This document shows positions 13,101 to 27,534 of a stretch of DNA of 64,000 nt, one piece after another. How positions within the stretch are numbered: the first letter of the stretch is position 1; each line of letters opens with the position of its first letter. The notes beneath the pieces were generated by a model. That model saw only the letters and a program-made list of their open reading frames with translations, did no database searches and was not told where the DNA came from. A program made the position numbers and the translations under genes. Origin of the DNA: Oxyruncus cristatus (taxonomy: Eukaryota > Chordata > Aves > Passeriformes > Cotingidae); contig VXAY01001020.1 of the NCBI GenBank assembly GCA_013399855.1, positions 36,626 through 100,625 on the forward strand, read 5' to 3'.

Positions 13101-16100
13101 ACTTAGCAGAGACTGGGAATGTCTTTGGTTTGGGACCATTCTCCAGAGCTAGAAGAGAGAGATGTATCAGTGTTGCTCTTTTCATCAGCCAGAGCTATAA
13201 GAAAATGCACCAAAAAAGTAATAAGGATCTGTGGGACCCGTGGCAGAGCTGGGGGCTACCACAGGGAAATTGGAGCTGAAATTTTGGGGGATTCCACATC
13301 CCTGTTCCCACCTGGGAAGCACGAGGTTGGGTACATCCCAAACACAGAGACAGTGTAGGGCTCTGGGGGAAGGAGGTGGCAGCAAACTGCCCAGCCCTGT
13401 GTCTCAATGCTCACCTCTCAAGATGGACACTGTCCTCCCGCTCTGTGCCATGGAGATAGCTGGGCAACAGGCTCCAACCTCATGGACTGCAGACCTTCGT
13501 AGGGTGCTGGTCTTTGTAAGCACAGAGATACAGCCAGAAAATGTGTGGAATGGCAGTACTCAGCCTTGGGAGATCAGCTCTCTCTAAGGCTATATTTAGG
13601 GCTCCAGCCAACAAGAGGGGCTATGGTCCTGGCACAACCCGGACAGGCCTGGCAGTAACAGCACCAACCCCACCTTCTGCAAGAGGCCCGAGAGCACCAG
13701 GAATGCTGCCTGGTGAGTCCCTGCCATGGCACCGAGCCCAAACCTTCATGGTCGTCTTACAGGTTGCAAGGGCATGGGGCAACATTACAAGCCAGGCCTC
13801 GACCTGAGCTGGGTTTTCCATCCACTGCTTTAATGCATCAGAGTGCCAGTCCCACATGAGCACTCGCCTGGGGACACTCCAGTAGTCCAACACCATCTGG
13901 ATACTGCAGAGCAACTGTCTAAGCTGAGGAGACCAGGCAGCACATCTCCTGCCCTGCTTGGAAGGCCAAGTCGCCTACATCTTGAAACAATCCAAGAATC
14001 ACTGTCTCCTTGCCTGATGACATCGCTTGGGAATGCAGCCTCAACCACAAAGCCCTCAGCTGCTGCACAGCCTCAGATTCCTGCTGAGTCCACAGCCGTC
14101 CCCCTCAGTCCCCCTCACCTAGAGCCACGGCTGGGGAAGCAACAGGCAGCTGGAAGCACAATGCAATGCTCCACATCCCCAGCCCCATGGGAGATCCATG
14201 CCCTCATCAATCCCAAGCCACCCACCCCCAGGCATGCCCTGGGCCCAGTTCCTGGGCACCTCCTTCTCACCAAACTAAAAGAGCTCTGAACAGAGGGCAG
14301 AAAGGGAAAAGGAAAGGATCCATTTCACTCGGTACCCAAGAGCTTACCAATCTCTCGAGATACCACAGGATATGAGTAATCCCAAAGCGGTTTGCAACCA
14401 AACAAGGAACTAAAAGCATAGGAATGGGATTTGGGAGAGGACTTTGTGCAAGTTTAGGGTTTCCTGGTTTGGCAAGCAAGCCGAGCACTGTGGGGCTTCT
14501 GCAGCTTGTAGCCCAGCCTTACTCTCCAGCCAGGCCCCAGGGGCGTTACTCTGCAGACTTGTTTCCAGGAGTGCTTCAGCAAAATTCATCCTATGTCAGC
14601 TCAGCCAGATGTGCAAGCCAGTTCCTTTAGTGGTCTGCATGTGGAATAGCAGATTAGAGGATCTGCAATTCATCTGCAGCACCCAGGACATCAAAGCCCA
14701 GAACACCTAAACTGCATCCATCCTTCCTCCCCAAAGGGGAACCCTCCTTCTCTTCTCCCCTGCCAGCAGGAGGAGGTCTCAGAGTTGCCTCAGCTGTGGC
14801 GGGGGATACTTGGCTTACAGGGAACAAGGACCCACAAGTACCTGGATGCAATGGAAGGAGCCAGCTGCAATAAAACTGGCACAGCCAGCTTCCCCAAGGG
14901 GCTGTTCTGACAGACAACACGGCTGGCCAGCATTTGTCTGGCCTCTCAAAGTAGAGGCGGACGTCACGTGCCCCCATGCCAGAGCAAGGGAGCTCACAGC
15001 TGTCCCAGCCCCACTGTGGAGCCAGCTCTTCACAGGGCTGCACAATAAGCATGCAGGTGTCAGAACCTGAGGTGGGAGCTGAATGTATTTACACCACCAG
15101 CTCAGCACTCGACAAGACAAGAGAGCTTGGTAACACACTGCCGAACATTTGTTCCTTGCCCGTTTTCATCAGCAGTTAGCAAGGATGCCATGATCCATAG
15201 GAAGGCACTGCTGCAGCACACAGGTGGGGAGCCTGCTCCCCCTGGCTCCCCAAACCTGCAGAGCCCTTTGCAACACCCAAGGAGCAAAGAGTACAGCTGC
15301 TCGCTTAAGGAAGGCCCTGGGTACCCGGCAGCAACCACACAACGCACGCTGCTGCAGAAAGGAGGCCAGGGACACAGGTGGGAGAAAGGAGGGTAACCTG
15401 GCCAGAGACGCCCTAGTCCTCACCACTAACTTGAGGTGGAGAGCAGGAGTAGCCCAAATTCCATCCCCAGGCTGCAACTCTTCAGCCTAAGACTGAAAGA
15501 CCAAGATTAAGAGGTACTTTCACCACGTTTTATCCAAGCTAACAACTCTGGATGTGCCAGCTAATTAACAAACCACAGCAAAGCAAGGTGGCAGCGATAG
15601 CTTTTAGCCACCTAGGAGTCCGCTGCCGATGCATCGCCACCCCACCACATCCACAGTGACCTTTATGTTTCTGCCACTGCCATTGCTCAGGCCACTGAAC
15701 AAACAAAGCCTCTGCAATTCGTCCAGCAGCAATACAGGCTACTCCTCTTTGATGAGCAACCACTAAGGGAGACGAAGACTTGGATGAACTAACGCACTCT
15801 GGACTCATAGTGCACTGCAGCACTTGCTCCCAGCTCCATAAACCTGTAAAAAGGCAAGAAGACACAGGCTCTGAAGCTGTCACTGCATCCCTCAGCAGCA
15901 TGTTTAGCTGCTCATGAACCTGAGCAAAACCAACAAACCAGATCACAGCTTTAAAAATCACCTGGCTCTCTGCAAGCTCAGAGGCGGGGCTAAGGGCCAC
16001 AAGAAAGGCAGACCTTGAAGGAAAAGAGAGAAGAGACTGAGAAGCTCACACTCAGGTCCCATGTCCCAAAGGAGCTCACCATGGGGTGGACACAGACAGT

Positions 16101-19100
16101 CCCAAACACAGGACTGATTTATCACCATGTTCTCTGAGGAAGACACTGGGCCACAGCAGAAGTTTAGTGTCAAAGGCAGCCATATGCATATTTTCAGAAG
16201 AGACCATGACCTGTGCTCCATCCCAAGGCCACAAAAGGCACAGCAGGGATGGTATTAGGGTTTGCAGTCCAGGACTCTCACAGGTTTCAATAACGCGCTC
16301 CCCAAGAGTGTTATCAAACAGGTCTTTTCTTTAGGAGTAATTTATTAAACATCACTGTCTGCAGGCAGCAATTCCTTCAGTTGCCAAGTTCTCAGGAATG
16401 GCTCCAGTACTTAGGCTTTGCTTTTAGTCACTCTTGGATCAAAGAGCAGCAGACTCTGGGTTCAAAGCCCTGGCTTGCTTCCAAAGGCTGGGCAATGAAA
16501 TCACTGAGCTGGAGCATCCTGAGCTTGCTGGTCCAGAGGACTCACCAAGCCCCCTGTCAGAACAAGGCTCCACTGCCTGCAGGCAGGTTTAACTCATCAT
16601 GTGCTGGGTGTGCCCTTCTCACCAGCAGCTCAGCTCATGCGGGCTTCACAGTAGCTCCTACAGGGGAGCAACATTCCAGACACCGAAGAGCTGCTGACCT
16701 CAGGATTGCAACTCTCACCTGACAGCCTCTTCTTCCTGTTGCAGCCAGGTACAGGATGCACAGTCACACTGTCGATAGGATACCTAGGGCCCAATGGGCT
16801 TCACACATCCCTCCCCTTCTCTCTCATCCCCATCCACAATCATCATCCTAAGCTGTCGGCAGCACTTCTTCGCCTGCCTGCAGTGCTCGGGCTCCTTCCT
16901 ACCCAGCCTCCACTCTAGACCAGGGGAGCCCCAAAGAGCAGCACATAGTAAAACCACTCACCCGGCCTCTTGTCCTGCCCTCTCCGCTGCCACTGGACCA
17001 GCCAAGCACTTAATATCTTGATCCCATCTCCTGCTCCCCGTCCACTGGGGCCCACAGGATATAGACTGCTACACAGCAAGTAATGCACGCCAGCATCTGC
17101 TCTTTGTCCCTGCGAGGCTCTCAGTGAGCACAGGGCCCCATACAGACCTCCCATTCATGGCTCGAGCAAGCCATGTGTTTCCTGGCACAGTTCATTATGA
17201 ACATGCTCCTATAAAAGCAGATTTTTGGCATGCCAGAACTGGGAACAACACATGGGTCAGCTTTCCCCCCCCTCCTGGTCAGAAACGCAGAGCCAGGAGG
17301 CTCATTTGCACCAGCTGAAGCTGTAGAAGCAGGCAAGAGAAATCATGAATGCTTAATAACACGAGCAATCCCCTGCCCTGTGGGCTGGTCCCTACAGCCA
17401 CATAAAGCAGCTGCTCGGAGCACGTCTGCTCCACACACAGCTTATTCCACTGCTCAGCAGATACCGTGGAAACAGCAGCCAAGCCAAACAGCCAGTGATA
17501 TTAGCATCTCCAAATGATTTCCAACCAGCATGTTCCTTTCTGCAAGAGGTTCCAGTTGAGAAAGCCTCTCATATGGGTAGAGTAGCAGTAAACCACTCTC
17601 TCCCAACAGGCCAGATGGAAACGGTTTCATTCAGGCAAGGAGCTCTGAACGTGGCAGACTTGGTGTGATCAAGCCCAACATCTGGAAAGTCTTTGGGCAC
17701 CCATCATATAAGCCTTTTAAACCTATGTTGTTTCCCATTTCCAGTTAAAAGTAGAAACAAAAACTCACTGCACCCAGGAAAACAATTGTGGGTACAAAGC
17801 AGCATTTCCAAGAAATGCTCTGCTAGAGTGACTTTGGCTTCATGAGCCAGGAGGAACTGGAGTAGCACCTAGGAACTCCAGGAGCAGATCAAGATGATGA
17901 TGAAATTGGGAAGATATCATCTATATGCCCCAACAGCTGTACCACGCATCTGGATCCAACAGCTCTGCTGTGACTGTGGGTCTGCTCAGATGACCACCAA
18001 ACCTCTCCCTTTCACGGCACGTTGCTCCATATTTGCAGGAGACACAACACCACCACTTCATGCCAGTTATCACACCACCACACAAGCCATGCCTCCTATT
18101 CTTCCCACTTCCTCCATGGACAGCCACATCAAATCAGCCTGTAGCACAGCCATTTGCCTCCAGGAGCAAAGTTTCAATTGCAAAGCACCCCGACACACAG
18201 TCTTCAAGGTGGTATTTACTGATCTAGAGGAAAAACAACCCAGAATCAAAGTAAGAACAGAGATATCCCCATCCTGTAACAGCTGCTCATGTCACAGTAC
18301 TTGCCTGTTTTGCTTGGGTCCCAGATGGAAACTGCAGACTGGTCCATTCTTTCCTCAGCTCCATTCCTGTGTGCCAGTTCAAGATTACATCTGCCCAGGC
18401 TCCAGACACCCTCATGGACCCCACCAAGAGTCCTATGACTTATGGCACACGTAAGCCTTTGTTTGAAAACAACTTGGCTGCTGGCCTACCAACAAGTGAC
18501 AACTGCTCTGCTGCAGGGCTGCGGCCTGAGCTCACTTCGGGTGGGCCACAGCACCTCTCTCCACTGTTCTATAGGGAGCACAACCAAGCAAACATTGAGA
18601 AGCCAATTCTGCCCTTCAAACCAAGCTTTTTAGAACTGGGAGGAAAAAAGAGGAAAAGAGAAAAAAAAAAAAACGCTGCAACCACTTAGCGCAATTCCCA
18701 CTGGCCTCCCCAGAACTGTTCAAAGAAGCTGCAAGCTGTAGGGGATCCCTGCCCTTCCAGGCCCAGGATCCCATACAAGGGAATGGCCAAGCCCAGCTTC
18801 TGAGCAATTATCACAAGAAACCAGAACAAAGCCACTGGGGTTTGAACACTGTAAATCAATTGCTGGAGCAGACACTGAGGCGGAGCTCGCAGTAATGCAT
18901 TGGGGTACAGCTGGGCCATGGGAAGAGCTTGCTGCCACACACAGCTCCAGCCCCAAAGCAGGCAGGTCCTGCTCACATACCTGCTACAGGAGAAAAGACC
19001 AGTATAACTGAGAAAAAAGCTCAGCACAAGGACAGTGAGCCCAGGTAACCAGCTGCAGACTCCTCCAGATGGCTCCCAGCACATACCAGAACAGACAGAC

Positions 19101-22100
19101 CCTGGCACTGACCTCACTCACCCATTCAGTTCAAACTACTTTGGGGCTTCCCTGCCTCTATTCCTTACATTGCCCATTCTACTTCCTCAGCCCAGAGCCT
19201 GTGAATCGCAGCCCCCTCCCCAGCCACACATCCCTCAGGTTTCCTTCTTCCAAGACCATCCCAAACCGAGTTTGGGATGTTACTTAGGCATCGGCACCTA
19301 ACTCTGCCATAGGAGCGCTGCAGCCCTTACCTTTCATAGCTCCTTGCCTTCACCCTTACCAGAAGTGAGCAGAGTGTGCTCAAAGACAGGCAGCAGCCAC
19401 CCCAAAGCAACAGCACACGATGAAACCCCCTGCAGTAGGGGACAGGACGGCAGTGGGTAGCGAGGTCTGGGGCAAGAACGAGCGGCTGCTTTGGCAATGA
19501 GCAAGTACAGCAAACAACGGTGCTACTCTGCAGCCACAGAGGGAATATTCTGGGAGGTTCCTACTCATTCCCAAGCACAGCAGGGCTGCTGCCAACCAAT
19601 ACTCCACTGCAGGCTTAACCAAGCTGGCAGGGCAGACACATGCTGTGCAGTTTGCCTCCAAGGCTGCTGGATTCACTTGTGCTCTCTATGGAGGATGTGT
19701 CTGGACTGAGCTGCACCTTGCCCTACAGTCTCTCCCAACATCTCAGCATCTTGCTCAAACAGGAAAAAGCTGGAGCGAGAGAGGGGAGTCCCCGTGGTAG
19801 CCAAGCTCCTCGGCTTCCTGAAACAGCTGGGGCTGCTGAACCAGAACAACTGGCCTTGGCACTGCAGGAGCTCCCTGTCTGCCCTGGGAGCAGGTTGACA
19901 CCACTCCAAGCAAGAGGGCTACCGCCCATGCTCCTGGCAACCACTGCAGGAGGAGGCATGGGCATCTCCCCATGGAGACACGTCTGGACCCAGAGAAAGG
20001 ATGCCATTCTGATGGGCCACTGAGGCCACTGTGTGGTCCCAGGCCCCTGAGAAAGGCCCAGGTACCCCTCCTGAGCCCCCAGCCCAGAGAACCAGCCCGA
20101 GCCATGAGTGCAGTGCCACAGTCATGCAGTTGGGAGAGGAACAGGGCAGAATTGGCAGCCAGTCCACCACTTCTCCTGCCCAAACACTCGGGGCGCAGCT
20201 GCATGCTGGCAGCTGTCTGCACCTCTTGGCTTCTGGCTTATGGAGAAGGAAGCTTGCTTTGGTCAGGCAAGTGGGCCCGTGCCTGCTTGCTGAGCAGCAC
20301 AGGCAGTGGTGGCCATAGGACTCCCAGGAAGGCCAGGACAACATCTTCATAGCAGATAAACACAAACAGATCAATAAGAGAGACAGGAAGGCCACAAGCC
20401 CAGTGCAGGAGATGGGAATCCTGCTGGCTCAGTGACTCATCTCTAATGGTACATCAGCCAAAGGCTCCTAAGCAGACATCACCAGCTGCATTGCCAAGCC
20501 CCAGTGAGAAACACAAATGTTTCAAGGGCAACTCGGCACCACTGCAGGCTTGCTGCACCCACCAGTCTTGCCAGCTGACTCTCCCAGGCTTGCTCTGAGC
20601 CTTTGAGCAATTCTCTGGTTTCCTCATAAACAGCTGACGAACGCTTCTGGTAGCACGTGGCAGGCTGGAGACACAGTGATCTGAAGGGTGGGCTCTCTGG
20701 CCAGCACAGCAAACGTATTGCACTTTTCTCTCGCTATAGGAAACATGGTAGACAGATGCCAAGTGGAGCTAGGATGAACCCCATGCTTCCTGTGCAGTGG
20801 CCTTGAACGATGATGCTTCCCCCACAATGGGGCATGTGGGAATGCAAAGGTCTTCAACAAGCAAAACTCCTCTGATGGTAGAGGAGAGCCCGGCGGTGTT
20901 GAACAGCCAAGGCAGGTCCGGCCAGCAGGAAAGAGCTGCAGCAGAGCTGGCTCAGCATTCCTCGCCCCAGAGCTGGAGGAAAGGCGAGGCCCTGTGGCAA
21001 TGAGGCTGCATTGCTGCACCCACAAGGTCTGTGTGGCTCAGAGCTCATCCCGTGGTAGCTGGGTCCAGCACCTCCAGGTACCACACAAAAGCTTGCTGAT
21101 CCATCCTCACATCCCTTCCCTTGGGCTGAGGGCCAAAGGCTGACGTTCCTGCCATCCCAAGCCCAGCCAAGAGGGATTCCCCCATAACAGCACTGTGTGT
21201 GTGGATGGAGCTTCTGGCCAGGGCTTCACATTTTTCCTGTTCCAGCTGAAACACTGTTCCAGATGACGGGAAAAACCAGAAGAAGCTCCATAAAACTGTC
21301 TGGCACTTTCCTTCAGCAAGCAGGAGCCCCAGCCAGCCACTCCAGAGAATGGAAACTCAGGCTGCAGAGACAAAAGGGCGGGGGGTGGGGGTGGGAAGAG
21401 GCCAGGGCAAGGGAAGCAGCGCAAAGAGAAGCAGCATGCGCATGGGGCCTGCAAGCCAAGCCAGATGCTTCATCAGTACACCACAGGAAAAGACAAAGCT
21501 GCTGCTCAGAGCCAGGTCCTCTCCATACAGCAAGGTGCCTACTCAGCACCTGAGCCAAGGCTGGACTGGGCACAGTGCACTCCTGCCAGCAAGGCCTCTG
21601 CTCTCCCAGGACTGTTGGAGAAAGAAGCATATTTGGCACTGAAAGTGCCTGAGCAAACTGCTTCTTTGCGTGTTGCCACCAAACCCACTGAAGGGACCAA
21701 AACCTCCCCAGTGCCACCCAAACCTGTGCTGGCCTTTGAATACACTTTGTCCGGACGTCTTGCAGATCTTGCTTACTCAGGGGGCCAAGTGAGAGGGTTA
21801 CAACCCTACCTGGGCAGACCCCAAGACACAGTTCACCAACAAACTCCACAAACACCCTGAGTGCAGGGACAGCAGCTGGGGGGGGAGGGGGCAACAAGGG
21901 CACAGAAAGTGCAGTCAAGAACTCAAATCTACACTAGCTCAAATACCCTCTCCATTTTGCTGTCAGCTACATGTTTACACTACCCATATGGACACCCATG
22001 AGCAACTTGCCAGTCCCAAAGAGGACTCCCAGAGCTGGGAACAAAGGGACAGCTGCACTTCTGAGCCTTGCGTGCAGGGAAACAGACAGGGAGCTTATTT

Positions 22101-25100
22101 ATATCCCAAGCTCTGCTCTAGGATAAATATTTTAAATCTCTCTCCAGGTCATGGCAGTATATTTACAGCTAAGTTTCCCTTAGTTATCTGCCTGTAGAGA
22201 CTCAGATGGATTTGCCATGAAGCCAGGAAGATCCAGCTGGCCAAGCTCTCCAGACAGCTTACAGCTCATGGGAGAAATGGTTCATCCAGTGCCATAGTCT
22301 TGAAAACGACATCCATGCGCTGGCAACCGCTGCAGGGATGTGCACCCCTTCACGCTGCCTCTGTACAGCCCACCCACCAACACGCTCTCAGCCACTCTGC
22401 CTTCCCAGGAGCAAGGAGAAGGCAGAGGTTGGGAAATGCCACATACAACAGTAGATCAGGAGCAACCCTGCTGCTGCACTTCCCACAGAGCACAGCTGTG
22501 TTGTGGGTCCCACCGGAGGTGAGTGGGTCTCTGGAGCACCCTGCTTTGCCACTTGGTTTACTGAAGGTTTAACCTGTTTGCTGCCCTCCCACAGGAAGGG
22601 AAGAAGCTCCCAGGAGAGGCGTTCACAACAGATTCACTCGAGCTTTTCCTAGCAGCCACCACAGTCCTGCGAACTGAAAACTGCTACAAAAAGGCACTGA
22701 GGAGACACCTGAAATAGGCCTCACTCCATTACCTGCACTGGTGTCTCTATTTATATGGGCTCTGCACTGTTGGGTTTTGACCTCTGGCTGCCTCTGAAGC
22801 TTGAAGAGGACAGACTGGTTGCCCAGGGCTTCCCACTGGGTTTGTACGATCGCTGTGTCAACCCTCATGAGCGCTTCAGGAACGCTAGTTCACGAATGCT
22901 GCCTGCTGTGCACTGCACCTCCATTTTTCACCTGCGTGGCACTGACCGCTTCCTGGCTACAAAATGTCATCCACAACTCCCCATATCCGACTCCCACTAT
23001 GTCCTACAGGTCTGCAGATTTCTCCGAGATCCTCCTCCTTTCATTGCTGGAGAGCTGAAGATCAGCCTCATTTCACAGTCATCATTTACAGCTGTGCAGG
23101 GAAGTGCTGTTGTCCAGGACCTTTCTTCCTGGGAGAAAGAACCAGGGATGCTGAACCTGCAGTATCATCACCTCTGAAAGCAAAGAGGGCACAGAGAAGA
23201 ACAACTCCCTGTTCATTTTCATTAAAGCCATTTATGAATCTATATTAAAAGCCACAAATACAGGAAAGCAGACAGAGAAGCTAATATTTCCTCTGCTCAT
23301 GCAATATTAATTAAAAGGCAGCTTCTCTATGAGACATTGCTACATTATCTCAGCTAAAAATGGAAAAAAGTCACTGAGTGAGAAGAATATGCAAGCAGGA
23401 CACTTTCTGGAATATTTTACAAATCAATAACCAGGCAGAACACTTGCACTAAATAGATCTAATGCAAACCCCCAGTGTCAAATTAAAGAAAAGTTTGGCT
23501 ATAACAGACTCACTGAGACAGAAATTCATGCTAACCAGATCTCCTTGAAAAACAAGTACTTTCCTCCACTGCGGCAAAAAAGCTAATTTCCAATATATGT
23601 GGAGAGCAAATAATTCTTACTGCACAGCCACTGATCTACCAGTATGAAGAGTACCTGGACATCCTAAGCAATCAAATGCCAAGGTAGCACACAAACTGTG
23701 GCAACAGACACCCAACAACAGGTCCTGGAGAGCAAGAAGATGTGCTGAAATACCTGCAGGTGCCTGGCTGATCACTGTGGCCACTCAGCAACCCAGGTAA
23801 AATGGATTGCTCTATCAAACCCATGACAGGCCTTTGTCTGCAGGCATGGATCCCCAGCCAGTGAGAGGCAGAGCCAAATCCCAGAAAGGCCTCAGAAACA
23901 AAATGTGATGCTGAACAATGCCCAGTATGACACTCTCTTGTTATTTCCTTGCCAAAATGTTAATCATTCAGATTAATGGATTCTGCTTCGGGCCACGTGG
24001 CTTTGAGACGTTTCTTTAGCTAGGAGGAAGAATTCTTGCCAAAGAAGACTTGTGATTTCCAAGATCCACCTGAACATCTCAGTAGCCCTGCGCCAGCTCT
24101 GATTTCTCACCAGCTGTAGCGAACTGGGGGCCTGGCTCAAGGAGAAAAAGGCAGTCTCAAGATGGGACGAGGAAGCCACAGCCACACCTGGCAAAACAGC
24201 AGTGCCCAGAGGCAGGCATTGGAGAGAAAGCAAGTAACAGCAAAGTCTGAGAAGAGGACATGGCATGCCATGGAGGGTCTGGATACAGAAGAGGAATCAC
24301 AAAGATGGGGAGACAGGAGGCACAACTGGAAAAAGAACTGCCCTTGGGCCAGAACAAGGCAGCAAGACAGAGGCAGGACCTGGGCAGGAGGGTCAACACT
24401 GGTGAGGGCCCAGCAAGCAGCTCTTCCACTTAAACTTCTGAAGGCTGCTAGCACACACACAAAACATCAGGGAGAGACATGAGGAGCGAACTCAGCAGAG
24501 AAAAAAAAAAACAGACATGTTGCCTTTGGAGCTCAGTTTTTGCTTGGAACATGGTGGATATAGAACTGTTCAAACCTAGCTGGAGGAAAGAGTGATCACA
24601 AAACAAGACCTCACTGCCACAGAAGGCGGCTCAGCCCAGGAACTGGCCACTCCCATAACACCTGCCAGGTGCCCAGATGTGTCCCAGGCTCACAGCATTT
24701 ACAGCAGACAGTACAGATGGACAGGAACAAAGAACATCAAGTAACCCATAAGAAGCTATTTTCTTTGGTCCAAGACAACTTGCAGAATTCCTGCAACTGC
24801 TGAAGGAGACTTTCAGTGTTGGCCCCTCTGCAGAGGCAACTAAATGACTTGTCCTCAGCAGCACAGACTCATCTATGCTCCCACAAACAGTTAAGGAGCA
24901 CTGGATGCACGGCCCTGTGTGGCACTCTACAAGACTGTCTGTTTTTATCTTCTCTGGTCCTGTCTTTGCTGGGAAAGACAAAAGCCATAACCTCTTTCCT
25001 CCCATGAAAGCTTCCCCCACAGATACAGGCACTGCCAGTGACTTCAACAGAGCCAGCACCATGGAGCACCCATCAATCTGTGCCACGTGAGTGATGGGCT

Positions 25101-27503
25101 GGCCCAGCAGAGCCAGGTCACACACCAAAGCATGATGCACAGAGAGCAATAAAAGAACTTGCAAGCCACAGCTTGTCCTGCCTTTAACCATTTGGAGAGC
25201 CACTGCATGGTTGGAATCAAAGGCTTCCTTTGTGCTCTTAAAGAAGCCAATGAGCAACTGTAGTGAGGAGAGCATTCATAGTGCTCTTAAGCAATACCCT
25301 GCCTATCTGTTGCCAGCATCAGTGGACAGCAAGGACAACCCCCTGCAGGGCTGCCCAGAGGCACATAAGCCACCCCTCTGCAGCCAGAATGGCCTTCACA
25401 TGCCATGGCTCTGGGGACAGACTCGCCTGGCTTTCTGGGGGGACAGGGACTGAGGACAAAGCCAACTTGCCGGTGTGCCCAAATCGACAGCAGCAGGGCG
25501 CTGTCTTGGCTGTTCTTCAGGGTGTAAAATCCTGATGCCGGGACAAACCTCATTTCACAACAGCATCACAGGAGAGGAAAAGTTATAAAGGCCTGTCACC
25601 TCAGAGCTACCCTGGAAACAAACATCTGCCGTTAGCACTGAGGTCTGAGTGCACAGCACTCACGGACACTGCTGTCTGCTGGCAGAGAAGTCACTCAGGA
25701 ACTGAACACAGGTTAACCAGGGGCTGAAATACAAGCAGACTTGTAATCCTCACTCCCTTAAGCCCTAGCCCCTTTCTGCACCAGCTCCCAGCGCACACAG
25801 CAAGCCTGTATCATCGCTTTCTCCCAGCATGCAACATCTTGCCTTCCTGAGAGGGAAGGTTCGTGCCCCGAAATTAAATGTGTCACGCCACTTACCAGAC
25901 AGAAATCTGCTCATATCAGTTTTCTTCATTCATCATCCTGCACAATATGAGCATCAATCCAAGACATCCCAACCTCACAGAGGTCCAGACCATCTGACAG
26001 TGGTGGATTCAATTCATGCTCACTCAGGGGCCCTGTGCTCACTCCAATCCACAAACGCTGAACTTCCTGCCTGCTCCATTCAAATCAGAGCTTAATTTGA
26101 CAAGGAGAAGACAGACCATTGGTATCCCACTGGCAAGCACCATCTCACACAAGGAATCAGCAGTTTAAAAACAGTCATGCCTCCTCTCCAGACACACAGT
26201 CTGCGTGGACCTGCTGTGCAAGGGGACAGGAGTTCACGAGTACTCCTCACTGCACTGTTCCACCCTGGGTTTTGCAGTTGGACCCAGCTAGCTTTCATGC
26301 TGCTCTCTGGGGCACCTGAACACCTCAGCATTTATCTGTGCACTACCAACAAAAACGTTTTGAGCAGCGACACAGGCCTTTGCCCGGACGTCACCTATAA
26401 TTTTTAAGGATTAGAGCGCATTTTCACGAGAAGCCCTTGCAGAACAATTGCAGAGGGCCAAAATCAGAGAATAGAGGATGGATTTTTGAAAGCTAATCAA
26501 ATAAAAGGAGCAGCCCCAGGCACTAACAGTCTGCAAAGAGTATCAACAAAAGCACCTACCCATCTACTTTCCCAAATTACTCTAAGACAAGCAAGCTCAG
26601 GAATGGTCAGAGCTGGGCAGGCACACCAAAACTCCTCATCCCAGGCACACAGAACAGGCTTTCAGAAACTTGCAAACCACTCTGAAGTCCCCCCTTGCCT
26701 CTCTCTTTGTTGATCAGACAGCATGTGTTAGTTACTTCTCAGAGCAAAGGGAAGCAGTCTCTGTCTGGTCACAGAATAGACTGCTTCCCTGAAAATGGCA
26801 AGGCTTAAATTAAGACTAGAAGTACTGTAGGGCTCAACCTTCTAAGCTCAGGAAAAACATTTTTGTATTAAGTTTAAAAAAGAGCTGGCAAGAGTGAGAA
26901 ATGAAGCCGGAGCAGCAGTCAATGAAAAGCACATGCGCTGCAGACCTGGCTGCCAACACAAATTGATGCTTTGAAACAAAGACCACTTGTGTTTGGCTTG
27001 AAGATCTTCCACAGCTACTCAGCAAGGGCTGCGCAGATTAAAAGGAGACACAGGTAAACACAGAACAGTGCTTGCTGCCAAGTATTTCCCTGGAACAAAG
27101 GAATAACCAGAAATGGAGTCCTTGCCTTGACGGGGTGGCACGGGTTCATCCTCACCATGCTCCAACGCACCAAGGCAGAGGCAAGAGGAAATACTGCACA
27201 AACCTATTCAACCTCCATTCAAGCAGCACCCAGATCCACAGGCTGGACATGGAGAGCTGCAGCTGTTTAAAACACTGAATGTGCCTCCATCCTTAAGAGC
27301 CCACAGGACTACAACCAGCCTTTGCCCATTTCCAGAAGAAAGCCCAGACACCTATTCTTCCAGTACTTCACTTCTTGAGACTGCCGACATTCACATGCCT
27401 CCTGCAAAGCTGGATTCTGGTCTAGTTTCCAAACCAACCTACATCCGTACAACAACATACCTTGCAAGCCTCCTTTGCTTTCTACTGCCTGCACGGTGAT
27501 ATA

Positions 27504-27534
<31 letters not shown>

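Noticed and set aside
21313..21918. A 201-codon minus-strand ORF in PTK7 intron 1
   Set aside because: Proline/leucine-rich translation of GC-rich intron with a g-run; no domain, no splice partners and no similarity that I recognise.
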